Below are positions 8,650 to 16,509 of a DNA stretch of 64,000 nt, piece after piece (within the stretch, counting starts at the first letter, position 1; every line of letters starts with the position of its first letter). This DNA is from NS-11 sp036505795. GTDB lineage: Bacteria > Nitrospirota > Nitrospiria > Nitrospirales > NS-4. The notes under the pieces are model-generated. The model did no database searches. It was not told where the DNA came from and saw only the letters and a list, made by a program, of their open reading frames with translations. The position numbers were made by a program, and so were the translations under genes. The stretch is from NCBI GenBank assembly GCA_036505795.1, contig DASXSU010000031.1, forward strand, positions 62,001 to 126,000, read 5' to 3'.

Positions 8650-8910
8650 GTGCGTAAATCTCCGTGGATCCTACTCGCCTGTGTCTTACTCGGAGGTTTA
8701 TTCGGCGGCCTACTCGGGGAAATCTTGCTTGCGGTCGCGCCCGGGGGCGTCATTCAGAATGTGTTCGTGCAGGCGATCCATCCTGGCCTAAATCCGCCCG
8801 TTACCGTTGACTTACGGCTTCTGACATTTACGATCGGGTTCACGCTTAAGATGAATCTCATGACCTTCATCGGCATTATTCTAGGCGTGTTCATTTATAA
8901 ACAGATCTAG
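8650..8910 (+). CDS. DUF4321 small membrane protein
   Basis: 86 residues starting at GTG. Two hydrophobic helices (about 5-30 and 62-84) flank a short loop; the glycine-rich LLGGLFGGLLGEIL start and the TIGFTLKMNLMTFIGIILG end match the DUF4321 pattern of short two-helix membrane proteins. Function is unknown. It stands alone between ffh and uvrB with its own candidate promoter. Confidence 0.8.
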   Translation: MRKSPWILLACVLLGGLFGGLLGEILLAVAPGGVIQNVFVQAIHPGLNPPVTVDLRLLTFTIGFTLKMNLMTFIGIILGVFIYKQI

Positions 8911-8934
8911 CGAAGACGGGGTCAGACCTCGCGC

Positions 8935-10938
8935 CTAGTCCTTGACGCCGAGCTCCAGCGCCTGTTGCTTTAAGGCCTTGATCTGATCCCGCAGCGCCGC
9001 GGCCTGTTCAAAGTCCAAGTCCTTTGCCGCCTGCTTCATATCGGACTCGAGCCGCAGCAGCAGCGGCTTCAACTGCTTCTCGGGGCCATAGAGCGCTCGC
9101 TCTTCGGCCGCAATCGGCACGGTCACATAGTCCGCTTCGGAAACTTCATAGAGAGCCCGGGGAATGCCTTTTTTTATCGTCTCGGGCGTAATACCGTGTT
9201 CTTGATTGTACGCTTCCTGCACGGTGCGACGTCGCGTCGTCACGTCGATCGTGCGCCGCATCGACTCGGTCACCTGATCGCCGTACAGCAACACGGCGCC
9301 ACACACATTTCGGGCCGCCCGCCCGGCGGTTTGGATTAAAGACCGTTCGGACCGTAAATAGCCTTCCTTATCGGCGTCCAGGATCGCCACCAAGGAAACC
9401 TCCGGGATATCGAGCCCTTCCCGCAGCAGATTGATCCCCACCAACACATCGAAGACGCCCAGCCGCAGATCACGGATAATCTCTGTCCGCTCCAGGGTCT
9501 GGATATCGGAATGCAGATATCTCACCTTCACCCCGAGATCGTGATAGTACTCCGTGAGGTCCTCCGCCATCCGCTTCGTCAATGTTGTGACCAGCACCCG
9601 CTCCCCGGCTGCTGCGCGTTTGCGGATTTCTGCCAACAGATTGTCCACCTGGCCTTTGGCCGGTCGGACCGAAATCTCCGGATCCATCAGACCGGTCGGG
9701 CGGATGATCTGCTCCACCACACGGCCGGCCGTTTTCTCGAGCTCGTAGGGGCCGGGCGTCGCTGAGACATAGATCACCTGCCGGACGCAACGCTCGAACT
9801 CCGGAAACTTCAGCGGGCGATTATCGAAGGCCGAGGGCAACCGGAAGCCATAGTCCACCAGACTTTTTTTCCGCGAGTGGTCTCCCTCATACATGCCGTG
9901 AATTTGTGGAATCGTCGCGTGCGACTCGTCCACGATCAGCAGATAGTTCTTCGGACAATAATCAAGCAGCGTCGGCGGGGGATCGCCGACGGACCGGCCC
10001 GTCAGATGACGCGAATAGTTTTCGATGCCATGGCAGTACCCCATGGCTCGCATCATCTCGAGATCAAAGCGGGTCCGCTGCTCGAGCCGTTGCGCCTCGA
10101 GCAGTTGCCCGCGCGCTTTGAAAGCCGCAAGCCGCTCGTTCAGCTCTTCCTCGATCCCCCCCAACGCCCGATCGAACCGGTCGGGAGCGATGAGGTAATG
10201 CGTATTGGGGTATACAGCCAGCTTGGAGAAACGCCTCAGGGATCGGCCGGTCAAGGGGTCGATTTCGTGAATGGCCTCGATCTCATCGCCGAACAACTCG
10301 ATCCGCACGCTTCGATCTTCCGCCGAAGCGGGAAAGATCTCGATGACATCGCCGCGTACCCGAAAGGTCCCGCGATGGAAATCGGTGTCGTTGCGTGCAT
10401 ACTGAATCTCAACAAGCTTTCGAAGAATCGCTTCCCGTCTTACTTCGACGCCCTCCTCCAGATACAGCAACATGCCGTGGTAGACCTCCGGCGACCCCAG
10501 ACCGTAAATGCATGACACCGAGGCGACAATAATAATGTCGTCGCGCTCAAACAGCGATCGTGTCGCCGAATGCCGCATCCGATCGATGGCGTCGTTAATG
10601 GAGGAATCCTTGGCAATGTAAGTGTCCGTGGAGGGAATGTAGGCTTCCGGCTGGTAGTAATCGTAATAGCTGACAAAATACTCGACCGCGTTATCCGGAA
10701 AGAAGCTTTGAAATTCGTGGTACAGCTGAGCGGCCAGGGTTTTGTTATGTACCACCACCAGCGTGGGCTTTTGGACCTTCGCAATCACGTTTGCGAGGGT
10801 AAACGTTTTGCCCGAGCCGGTCACGCCAAGGAGGACTTGATGCACCTCCCCCGCCGATATTCCGTCCGCCAAGCTGTCGATAGCCTGTGGTTGATCTCCT
10901 CGGGGTTCAAACTCCGAGACAAGTCTGAATTGTCCCAT
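8935..10938 (-). CDS. uvrB: excinuclease ABC subunit UvrB
   Basis: 667 residues, the damage-verifying helicase of nucleotide excision repair. Walker A GVTGSGKT (38-45), the beta-hairpin YYDYYQPEAYIP (91-102) that inserts into DNA, Walker B VDESH, helicase motifs QTAGRAARN, and the C-terminal UVR domain (DLDFEQAAALRDQIKALKQ) that binds UvrC. The start at 10938 (MGQFRLVSEFEPRGDQ) matches the family; the frame stays open 84 codons further but that part has no UvrB similarity and runs over the HDOD gene. Confidence 0.97.
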   Translation of the reverse strand: MGQFRLVSEFEPRGDQPQAIDSLADGISAGEVHQVLLGVTGSGKTFTLANVIAKVQKPTLVVVHNKTLAAQLYHEFQSFFPDNAVEYFVSYYDYYQPEAYIPSTDTYIAKDSSINDAIDRMRHSATRSLFERDDIIIVASVSCIYGLGSPEVYHGMLLYLEEGVEVRREAILRKLVEIQYARNDTDFHRGTFRVRGDVIEIFPASAEDRSVRIELFGDEIEAIHEIDPLTGRSLRRFSKLAVYPNTHYLIAPDRFDRALGGIEEELNERLAAFKARGQLLEAQRLEQRTRFDLEMMRAMGYCHGIENYSRHLTGRSVGDPPPTLLDYCPKNYLLIVDESHATIPQIHGMYEGDHSRKKSLVDYGFRLPSAFDNRPLKFPEFERCVRQVIYVSATPGPYELEKTAGRVVEQIIRPTGLMDPEISVRPAKGQVDNLLAEIRKRAAAGERVLVTTLTKRMAEDLTEYYHDLGVKVRYLHSDIQTLERTEIIRDLRLGVFDVLVGINLLREGLDIPEVSLVAILDADKEGYLRSERSLIQTAGRAARNVCGAVLLYGDQVTESMRRTIDVTTRRRTVQEAYNQEHGITPETIKKGIPRALYEVSEADYVTVPIAAEERALYGPEKQLKPLLLRLESDMKQAAKDLDFEQAAALRDQIKALKQQALELGVKD

Positions 10939-11005
10939 GGCGTCTTGAGCGTAACACAGCGCTGACCGAATTGACGAGAGGGGGAGATTGCTGCCCAGGC
11001 TTCCG

Positions 11006-11968
11006 CTAGACGTCGAATCCCGATCCGACGCCGAAACTAGTTTCGGCTCGCTGGATGCACTGGCCGATAAAACTATGCCGCATCGTGAGGGGAGAGGTCG
11101 TCCCATCCACTGCGAAACAGGCATGATCGAGGTCCACCTGACTGCCGAACTCCATCGCCTTAAAGAAGGCGTCCGCCATGAGCGTTTCAATGTCCGAGGC
11201 CGGCTTGCCGACGACCTGCGCGAGTTCCGTCATGGACGTTTCGAACTGGGTCACGATCTGCGGAGACTCCGGGCCGAAGATGTTTGTGGCGCAGATAGTG
11301 GTGAGCTCGACCACGATCTGTCGCGGGTCCAATGATGGCGCAACGATAAGATCTTGAGGAAGCTCCATCGTTTTCGCCACAATTTCGGTAACCTCGTGCG
11401 GGGTCATGCCGGTCGCTTCAAGATGGGCTTCTTCCCGGGGCAATCCCGTTCGCTCCATCGTGTGGTCTACCTGAAGGTAAACATTTGGCAGATACGCGGC
11501 CAACGCGAATTCCCCCAGGCTCTCCAGAAGGACGTTCGTAAAAAGAGTCTCGGGGTCCGGCAACCGGCGGACTTCGGCCAGAGCACACGCCTGATGGCCG
11601 GCCACAAAAGTCTTCGCGAGAAGACGGCGAAGGCTAAGTGTCTGAGGCAGACGCTTTTGGACCAACTCAGCGAACTCCGTCGCGATGGCGATATCCCGTA
11701 CCGTATCGTAGCCGGTGCGCATGATGGCCTGGGCAAGCGTGGTGATCTTGTCGTTGCGCCTTTGATAGAAGACGCTGTTTGCGACTTTTAAGACCCGCGC
11801 CGTAAAGGCCTGATCATGAAGAATCGCGTTCGAGATGGCGTCGAGCTTACTCTGGGGATCGGAAAGTAGCGCGATGACCTTGACAGCGGTCTGACGGATG
11901 ATCGGGAGGGGCCGTCCCGCGAGAATTGTCGTTAAAGATGCGCGCAGTTCGGATGGATCAGCCGCCAT
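11006..11968 (-). CDS. HDOD domain signalling protein
   Basis: 320 residues with an HDOD (HD-related output) domain over about residues 10-220: the core reads AISNAILHDQAFTARVLKVANSVFYQ and LLESLGEFALAAYLPNVY, where HD metal ligands are largely replaced as is normal for HDOD. Such proteins act in cytoplasmic signalling, often linked to c-di-GMP or cell-cycle control. No receiver or GGDEF domain is attached. The C-terminal 100 residues are helical and unassigned. Upstream of uvrB with a 67-base gap, so cotranscription is possible. Confidence 0.85.
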   Translation of the reverse strand: MAADPSELRASLTTILAGRPLPIIRQTAVKVIALLSDPQSKLDAISNAILHDQAFTARVLKVANSVFYQRRNDKITTLAQAIMRTGYDTVRDIAIATEFAELVQKRLPQTLSLRRLLAKTFVAGHQACALAEVRRLPDPETLFTNVLLESLGEFALAAYLPNVYLQVDHTMERTGLPREEAHLEATGMTPHEVTEIVAKTMELPQDLIVAPSLDPRQIVVELTTICATNIFGPESPQIVTQFETSMTELAQVVGKPASDIETLMADAFFKAMEFGSQVDLDHACFAVDGTTSPLTMRHSFIGQCIQRAETSFGVGSGFDV

Positions 11969-12042
11969 ATTTCTATTGCCTCGTATCGAGCCTGGGTGAG
12001 CAAATAACCGGCCGATTGGACGCGGTCTCGATCCTCTTTACA

Positions 12043-12071
12043 TTGACAGTGCTGGTCACATTATATAGCAT
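12043..12071 (+). promoter_or_regulatory. candidate promoter of the GIDE/LemA/M48 cluster
   Basis: TTGACA (12043-12048), 17-base spacer, TAGCAT (12066-12071), in an A+T-rich stretch between HDOD and the GIDE-like gene. Predicted transcript start would be about 30 bases before the TTG at 12109. Confidence 0.5.
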
Positions 12072-12108
12072 ATACACCTAGATAGAAGCAACGGTAGCGC
12101 CCGACCCA

Positions 12109-13005
12109 TTGAACCTTTCTGTTAGCGGCCCCACAAGCCCGAGGCCACTGAGCCTGCTGATTTGGCTCGTCATCATCGGCATTGCTCTATTCGTTACCAC
12201 CCTCGTGCTTCTCCATGAATTTCCCATGATGGTATCCGGCGCAGGTCGCGGGCCTGCTCCTGACCGTCTCTTTATTCTGCTTCTTGGGGGCATGGCGGGG
12301 GGCGTCGCACTGTTTTGCTATGGATTCGTTCTCGGCCAAAAGAAACGGTTAGTAGAGACGACGCCTACTTCCGCCATCCGCTCGCTGGCGGTCGGACTTG
12401 TTGAAATCGTCGGGACAGCCGAGCTGAGTGGTCCAGCGCTTCTCGCCCCCTTTAGCCGGCTCTCGTGCGTCTTCTTTTCATACAGAGTCGAGGAGCAGCA
12501 GGGTTCGGGCGACCACCGCCGATGGAATACTATCGCCGAAGGCGCTTCCGACCAGCCGTTTGGTACGAGGGACGCAACGGGTCTCGTGCAGGTCTTCCCT
12601 CAGGGAGCAGACCTCATGCTAGAAGATGCCCGGACCTACCGCAACGACTGGCTGGGGGATCTTCCTCTGAACGTTACGACCGGTCTTGCCGCGCTCGGGA
12701 TTACGGGCGCCGGATGGCTGGGGCAAAAGACCTTGCGCTGTCATGAGTCGTGCCTGCTGGCCGGCGCGCCGGTATATGTTCTCGGAACGGCCCAGGAAAA
12801 TACGGCGGCGAAGAGCAGCGTCAACGAATCTCGACTCTTTATCGGCCGCGCACGCGACGGGCAGTTATTAATTTCCGACCGCATGGAACAAGATCTGCTC
12901 ACGCGCTGGGGTTGGCAAATTCCTGTCTGCCTCTACGGCGGGCCCACCATGACCGTCGCCTGCCTGTTTGCAATGTTTCACTCGTACGTGCGCAACGGGC
13001 CTTAA
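12109..13005 (+). CDS. GIDE/BAM-domain-like membrane protein
   Basis: 298 residues. Two N-terminal helices (about 15-36 and 53-75), a cytoplasmic-type beta-rich domain (about 85-260; VEIVGTAELSGPALLAPFSRLSCVFFSYRVE, FIGRARDGQLLISDR) and a C-terminal helix (about 274-294). The pattern (helices, then a domain beginning with a GTA/LxxPFS..C motif, then helix) resembles the domain of eukaryotic MULAN/GIDE proteins, which in bacteria is frequently encoded beside LemA. No RING finger is present. The TTG start has no clear ribosome-binding site and is uncertain. Domain assignment is by recognition only. Confidence 0.65.
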   Translation: MNLSVSGPTSPRPLSLLIWLVIIGIALFVTTLVLLHEFPMMVSGAGRGPAPDRLFILLLGGMAGGVALFCYGFVLGQKKRLVETTPTSAIRSLAVGLVEIVGTAELSGPALLAPFSRLSCVFFSYRVEEQQGSGDHRRWNTIAEGASDQPFGTRDATGLVQVFPQGADLMLEDARTYRNDWLGDLPLNVTTGLAALGITGAGWLGQKTLRCHESCLLAGAPVYVLGTAQENTAAKSSVNESRLFIGRARDGQLLISDRMEQDLLTRWGWQIPVCLYGGPTMTVACLFAMFHSYVRNGP

Positions 13006-13021
13006 CGCCAAGGAGACGCAT

Positions 13022-13609
13022 ATGAATCCTCTGTTGCTTGTCGGCATACTGCTGATCTTCGGTCTCATCGGAATGGCCGTGTACCTCGTCGGCGCCTACA
13101 ATACATTGATCCGCATGGCGAATGATGCCGGAAAGGCTTGGGCCAACATCGACGTGATCCTCAAGCAACGCCATGACGAACTCCCGAAGCTCGTAGAGGT
13201 CTGCAACAGTTACATGGGCTTCGAGCGCGATACCTTGGAAGCCGTGACAAAAGCGCGGACGGCCTATCGAAACAGCGTCACGAGTGACGACAAGGCCTCG
13301 GCAGAGAACATGATCACGGGGGCGTTAGGCAAGCTCTTCGCTGTCGCGGAAAATTATCCCGAGCTCAAAGCCAATCAAGATTTTCAACACGTCCAAGACA
13401 GAATTTCGACGATCGAGGAGACGATTGCGGACCGGCGTGAGTTCTATAATGACTCGGTGAACCTCTACAATATCCGAATCGCGCAGGTTCCGGACCTGTG
13501 GGTAGCAAACCAAATGGGCTTTGAATCCAAGCCGCTCTTGGCGGTCCCGCAGGGGGATCGAGAGGATAAACCGCTTGGCTTTGCCAATCGCCCGCACCCC
13601 ACGGTATGA
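13022..13609 (+). CDS. lemA: LemA family protein
   Basis: 195 residues: one N-terminal membrane helix (about 3-24) then the LemA helical bundle with hallmark NTLIRMANDAGKAWANIDVILKQRHDELPKLVEV and YNDSVNLYN segments. The ATG at 13022 was chosen because it follows AAGGAG by 6 bases; the frame is open further upstream into the previous gene. LemA proteins are envelope proteins of unclear function that commonly neighbour membrane proteases, as here (M48 downstream). Confidence 0.94.
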   Translation: MNPLLLVGILLIFGLIGMAVYLVGAYNTLIRMANDAGKAWANIDVILKQRHDELPKLVEVCNSYMGFERDTLEAVTKARTAYRNSVTSDDKASAENMITGALGKLFAVAENYPELKANQDFQHVQDRISTIEETIADRREFYNDSVNLYNIRIAQVPDLWVANQMGFESKPLLAVPQGDREDKPLGFANRPHPTV

Positions 13610-13728
13610 CATATCCTGGCGGCCCAGCTTAAAGGGTAGATCGCCCCACTTCGGCCTAGACTAGACCCGCTACACCATACCCGGATAAAATGCTGGGGGA
13701 TCATCGTTCCGTGCCAGGAGGAGTAGAC

Positions 13729-14574
13729 ATGAGATCTCAACTTACGACGGCGCTGACCCGCTCGGCTTTTCTCCTCGTAGCGTTCAGTATAGTGGCCTGC
13801 AGTACGAATCCATATACCGGTCGCCACCAGCTGATGATGATCCCGGCTTCACAGGAGATGGCGATGGGCGCTCAGGCTTATCAGGAAGTCCTCCACGATC
13901 CGAAGATGCCGCCGTCCCAGGATCCGCGGGAAATCGAACCGGTCAAACGAGTGGCCGCGAGAATCATTGAAGCGGCCAAAAAATCCAAATATGCAGACAC
14001 CGCCAACAAATTTGAGTGGGAAGTGACCGTTATCAAAGACGACAAGACGATGAATGCTTTCGCGCTGCCGGGCGGGAAAATCGCGGTGTATACCGGCATT
14101 TTCCCGGTGGCAAAGAACGAGGCCGGGTTAGCTGCCATCCTTGGGCATGAGGTCACCCATGCCTTAGCCCGTCACGGCGGCGAACGCATGAGCCAAGGTC
14201 TCCTCGCACAGGGAGGAGTATTAATAGGTTCACTCGTGGGGGCTGGCTACGGCATTGACCCTCAAATAACTCAGCTTGCCGGTGGCGCTTTAGCCCAATA
14301 TGGTGTCATCTTGCCGTACAGTCGTGCACATGAATCGGAAGCTGACCATATCGGATTGCTCCTTGCAGCAGATGCCGGGTATGATCCGCATGAAGCCGTG
14401 CGCGTTTGGCAACGAATGCAGGAAGTCTCCAAAGGCCAGCCGCCTGAATTCCTTTCTACCCATCCGGGCCATGAGACCCGCATTCAACAACTCGAAACCT
14501 GGATGCCGGAAGCCCTGACACACTACCATCCCCAACCGGGTATGCAAGTGGCGGAACTGCCACGAGTCCCCTGA
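13729..14574 (+). CDS. M48 family metalloprotease, lipoprotein
   Basis: 281 residues. Signal peptide with lipobox ending VAC at about residues 23-25, so probably lipid-anchored. Peptidase M48 core: zinc motif LGHEVTHALARHGGERMS and downstream ligand HESEADHIGLLLAADAGYDP; the STHPGHETRI segment typical of BepA/LoiP-like proteases follows. Start ATG 13729 is preceded by GGAGGAG. No TPR region, so closer to LoiP/YcaL than to BepA. Likely envelope quality control; forms a cluster with GIDE-like and LemA genes. Confidence 0.92.
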   Translation: MRSQLTTALTRSAFLLVAFSIVACSTNPYTGRHQLMMIPASQEMAMGAQAYQEVLHDPKMPPSQDPREIEPVKRVAARIIEAAKKSKYADTANKFEWEVTVIKDDKTMNAFALPGGKIAVYTGIFPVAKNEAGLAAILGHEVTHALARHGGERMSQGLLAQGGVLIGSLVGAGYGIDPQITQLAGGALAQYGVILPYSRAHESEADHIGLLLAADAGYDPHEAVRVWQRMQEVSKGQPPEFLSTHPGHETRIQQLETWMPEALTHYHPQPGMQVAELPRVP

Positions 14575-14583
14575 ACTAGCAGG

Positions 14584-15303
14584 TTGGTCCTCCAAGACTT
14601 CGCCCCGGCCGCAACCTCGCAATCCCTCCGCGATCAGGACCACCCGGTGCCACCCGAGCGGGCGGCCTGGCTCGTCCTGCTCCCGTTGGCCGCTACTGCT
14701 CTCTACTATTTCCTCCCCGACCGACTGCGCCAAAATTCGTGGATGGTCTTCGCTCCGCAGATCGCCGCGTACGGCATGCTCGCGATCTGGCTGCTGCCAA
14801 ATCGCGCCCGCGGCCGCCGGCTTTTTCTCGAACCGTCCCGGTTGTTCGAAGGCATGTACCGGGGCATGCTCATCGGCCTGGTCATGGGTACGCTAAATTT
14901 GACCCTGCTTATCGTGGTGATTCCCGGCCTTGGAGGAGACCTGAGCTTTCTACCAACTACACCTCACGCGCAAGCGCCACCGTGGCTCATGTTCCCATGG
15001 GGGATCGCCGCCATCGGCATTTTAGTGGAACTGAACTTCAGGGGATTTCAGCTGGGCAGAATACTAGCCCTAGGTGGAAACTCTCTCGCGGCGCAGGCCA
15101 TTGCTGTCATCGTGTCGGCCTTGGCCTTCGCCTGGGACCCGTTCATGGTGCAGGTCTTCCGTTCGTTGCATTGGATGGCCTTTATGGACGGCCTTGTCTG
15201 GGGGACTCTGTTATTGCGGACACGGAGTCTTTATGCCACCATGGCGGCGCACACGGTCGAGGTCTGGATCCTGTACGCAGGGCTCAAACTCTGGTTGCAG
15301 TAG
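14584..15303 (+). CDS. CPBP-like multi-helix membrane protein with degenerate active site
   Basis: 239 residues with about seven hydrophobic helices. The region VELNFRGFQLGRI and the C-terminal AAHTVEVWILY sit where CPBP (CAAX protease/bacteriocin-processing) glutamates and histidines should be, but the EExxxR motif is VELNFR and the expected FxxxH is absent (LAFAWDP). It may be an inactive or divergent member of the family. Start uncertain: TTG at 14584 gives the longest form, GTG at 14647 is an alternative. Ten bases after the M48 gene, probably same operon. Confidence 0.6.
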   Translation: MVLQDFAPAATSQSLRDQDHPVPPERAAWLVLLPLAATALYYFLPDRLRQNSWMVFAPQIAAYGMLAIWLLPNRARGRRLFLEPSRLFEGMYRGMLIGLVMGTLNLTLLIVVIPGLGGDLSFLPTTPHAQAPPWLMFPWGIAAIGILVELNFRGFQLGRILALGGNSLAAQAIAVIVSALAFAWDPFMVQVFRSLHWMAFMDGLVWGTLLLRTRSLYATMAAHTVEVWILYAGLKLWLQ

Positions 15304-15313
15304 GCACGCCGTC

Positions 15314-15637
15314 TTGCGATATCTTCTCTATTTCGTGATCGGTGGTACCGTCGTCACACTGACGACCTGGTTCGGCAGCTTCGGCCGGAGTTGGCTGGCG
15401 GCCTTTGTCTCCACCTTTCCCGCTCTGACCGCCCTCACATTCATTCTGATCTACCTGAACGGCGGCGTCGCCGAGACGGTGCCGTATGCCAAACATCTCA
15501 TCTATTTCGTCGTCCCCTGGGTCGCGTACGTCGGGCTCTTCCTCTTGACGGTGAATCGGCTGGGGTTCTGGACCGCCTTGACCTGTTCAGTCGCAGCGTT
15601 CGTAGGAGTCGCAAGCCTCTTCCGCCTGATAGTCTGA
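15314..15637 (+). CDS. DUF3147/GlpM-like small membrane protein
   Basis: About 107 residues, four hydrophobic helices: RYLLYFVIGGTVVTLTTWFGS, AAFVSTFPALTALTFILIYLNGG, HLIYFVVPWVAYVGLFLL and CSVAAFVGVASLFRLIV. The FPALTALTFILIY...GG core resembles DUF3147. The TTG at 15314 fits the family start and follows the previous stop by 10 bases. Function unknown. Confidence 0.6.
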   Translation: MRYLLYFVIGGTVVTLTTWFGSFGRSWLAAFVSTFPALTALTFILIYLNGGVAETVPYAKHLIYFVVPWVAYVGLFLLTVNRLGFWTALTCSVAAFVGVASLFRLIV

Positions 15638-15775
15638 AGAAGTCAGATCTGTCGTTTTCTCTTTGTTGGCTTGCGGGGGCAGAGCCATTTTGCCATAATA
15701 CCGACCCATCCGCTCATCACGGCATTTCGGAAATTCACGCGCATAGAAGGAAGACCCGCCAATTCGTGAGACGCT

Positions 15776-16489
15776 GTGGCCAGATTAGGCGTTAACATCG
15801 ATCACGTTGCGACCGTGCGCCAGGCGCGTGGAGGGAAAGAGCCCGACCCGGTCGCCGCTGCTCCGTTTGTCGAGATGGCCGGCGCCGACGGCCTTGTGAT
15901 GCACCTTCGCGAAGACCGGCGTCATATGCAGGACCGCGACCTCAAATTGCTTCGTGAGATTGTTCAGACCAAGCTCAACCTGGAAATGGCGGCCACCGAT
16001 GCCATGACACGCATTGCCATGGAGGTCAAGCCTCACCTCGTCACACTCGTCCCTGAGCGGCGCGAAGAATTGACCACCGAAGGCGGATTGGACGTCACGA
16101 GCCAGCAGGCACGGCTCAAAGACGTGATCCTCGTGCTTCACCAGTCGGGCATAGCGGTGAGTCTCTTTATCGACCCGGTGTTGGAGCAGATCAAAGCGGC
16201 CCGTCGCGTGGAGGCGGACTGTGTGGAACTGCACACCGGACGCTATGCCAATGCCTTGGGGTTGAAGGAGCAGGACACGGAATTTGAAGCGCTCGCGCAA
16301 GGCGCGCGCGCGGCCTATAAATTGGAACTTGCGGTCAGCGCCGGCCATGGGCTGAACTACCACAATGTACGCCGTTTGCGGACCATCGGTGAGATCGTGG
16401 AGTACAATATCGGTCATAGCATCATTGCCAGAGCGATATTCATCGGCCTGGAGCGAGCCGTGCGCGAAATGAAGGATCTCTTGCGCTAG
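15776..16489 (+). CDS. pdxJ: pyridoxine 5'-phosphate synthase
   Basis: 237 residues, TIM-barrel enzyme condensing 3-amino-2-oxopropyl phosphate with deoxyxylulose 5-phosphate to PNP in de novo vitamin B6 synthesis. Family motifs: LGVNIDHVATVRQARGG, GADGLVMHLREDRRHM, LVPERREELTTEGGLDV, ELHTGRYA, SAGHGLNYHNV, NIGHSIIARAIFIGLERAV. GTG start at 15776. First gene of the pdxJ-nnr-tsaE-lapA-mutS run. Confidence 0.97.
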   Translation: MARLGVNIDHVATVRQARGGKEPDPVAAAPFVEMAGADGLVMHLREDRRHMQDRDLKLLREIVQTKLNLEMAATDAMTRIAMEVKPHLVTLVPERREELTTEGGLDVTSQQARLKDVILVLHQSGIAVSLFIDPVLEQIKAARRVEADCVELHTGRYANALGLKEQDTEFEALAQGARAAYKLELAVSAGHGLNYHNVRRLRTIGEIVEYNIGHSIIARAIFIGLERAVREMKDLLR

Positions 16490-16509
16490 TGGCTGTCTGA
16501 ACGATCAGT

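Noticed and set aside
10939..11190. 84-codon N-terminal extension of uvrB
   Set aside because: No similarity to UvrB, composition of an out-of-frame read, and it overlaps the HDOD gene; MGQFRLVSEFEPRGDQ at 10938 is the family start.
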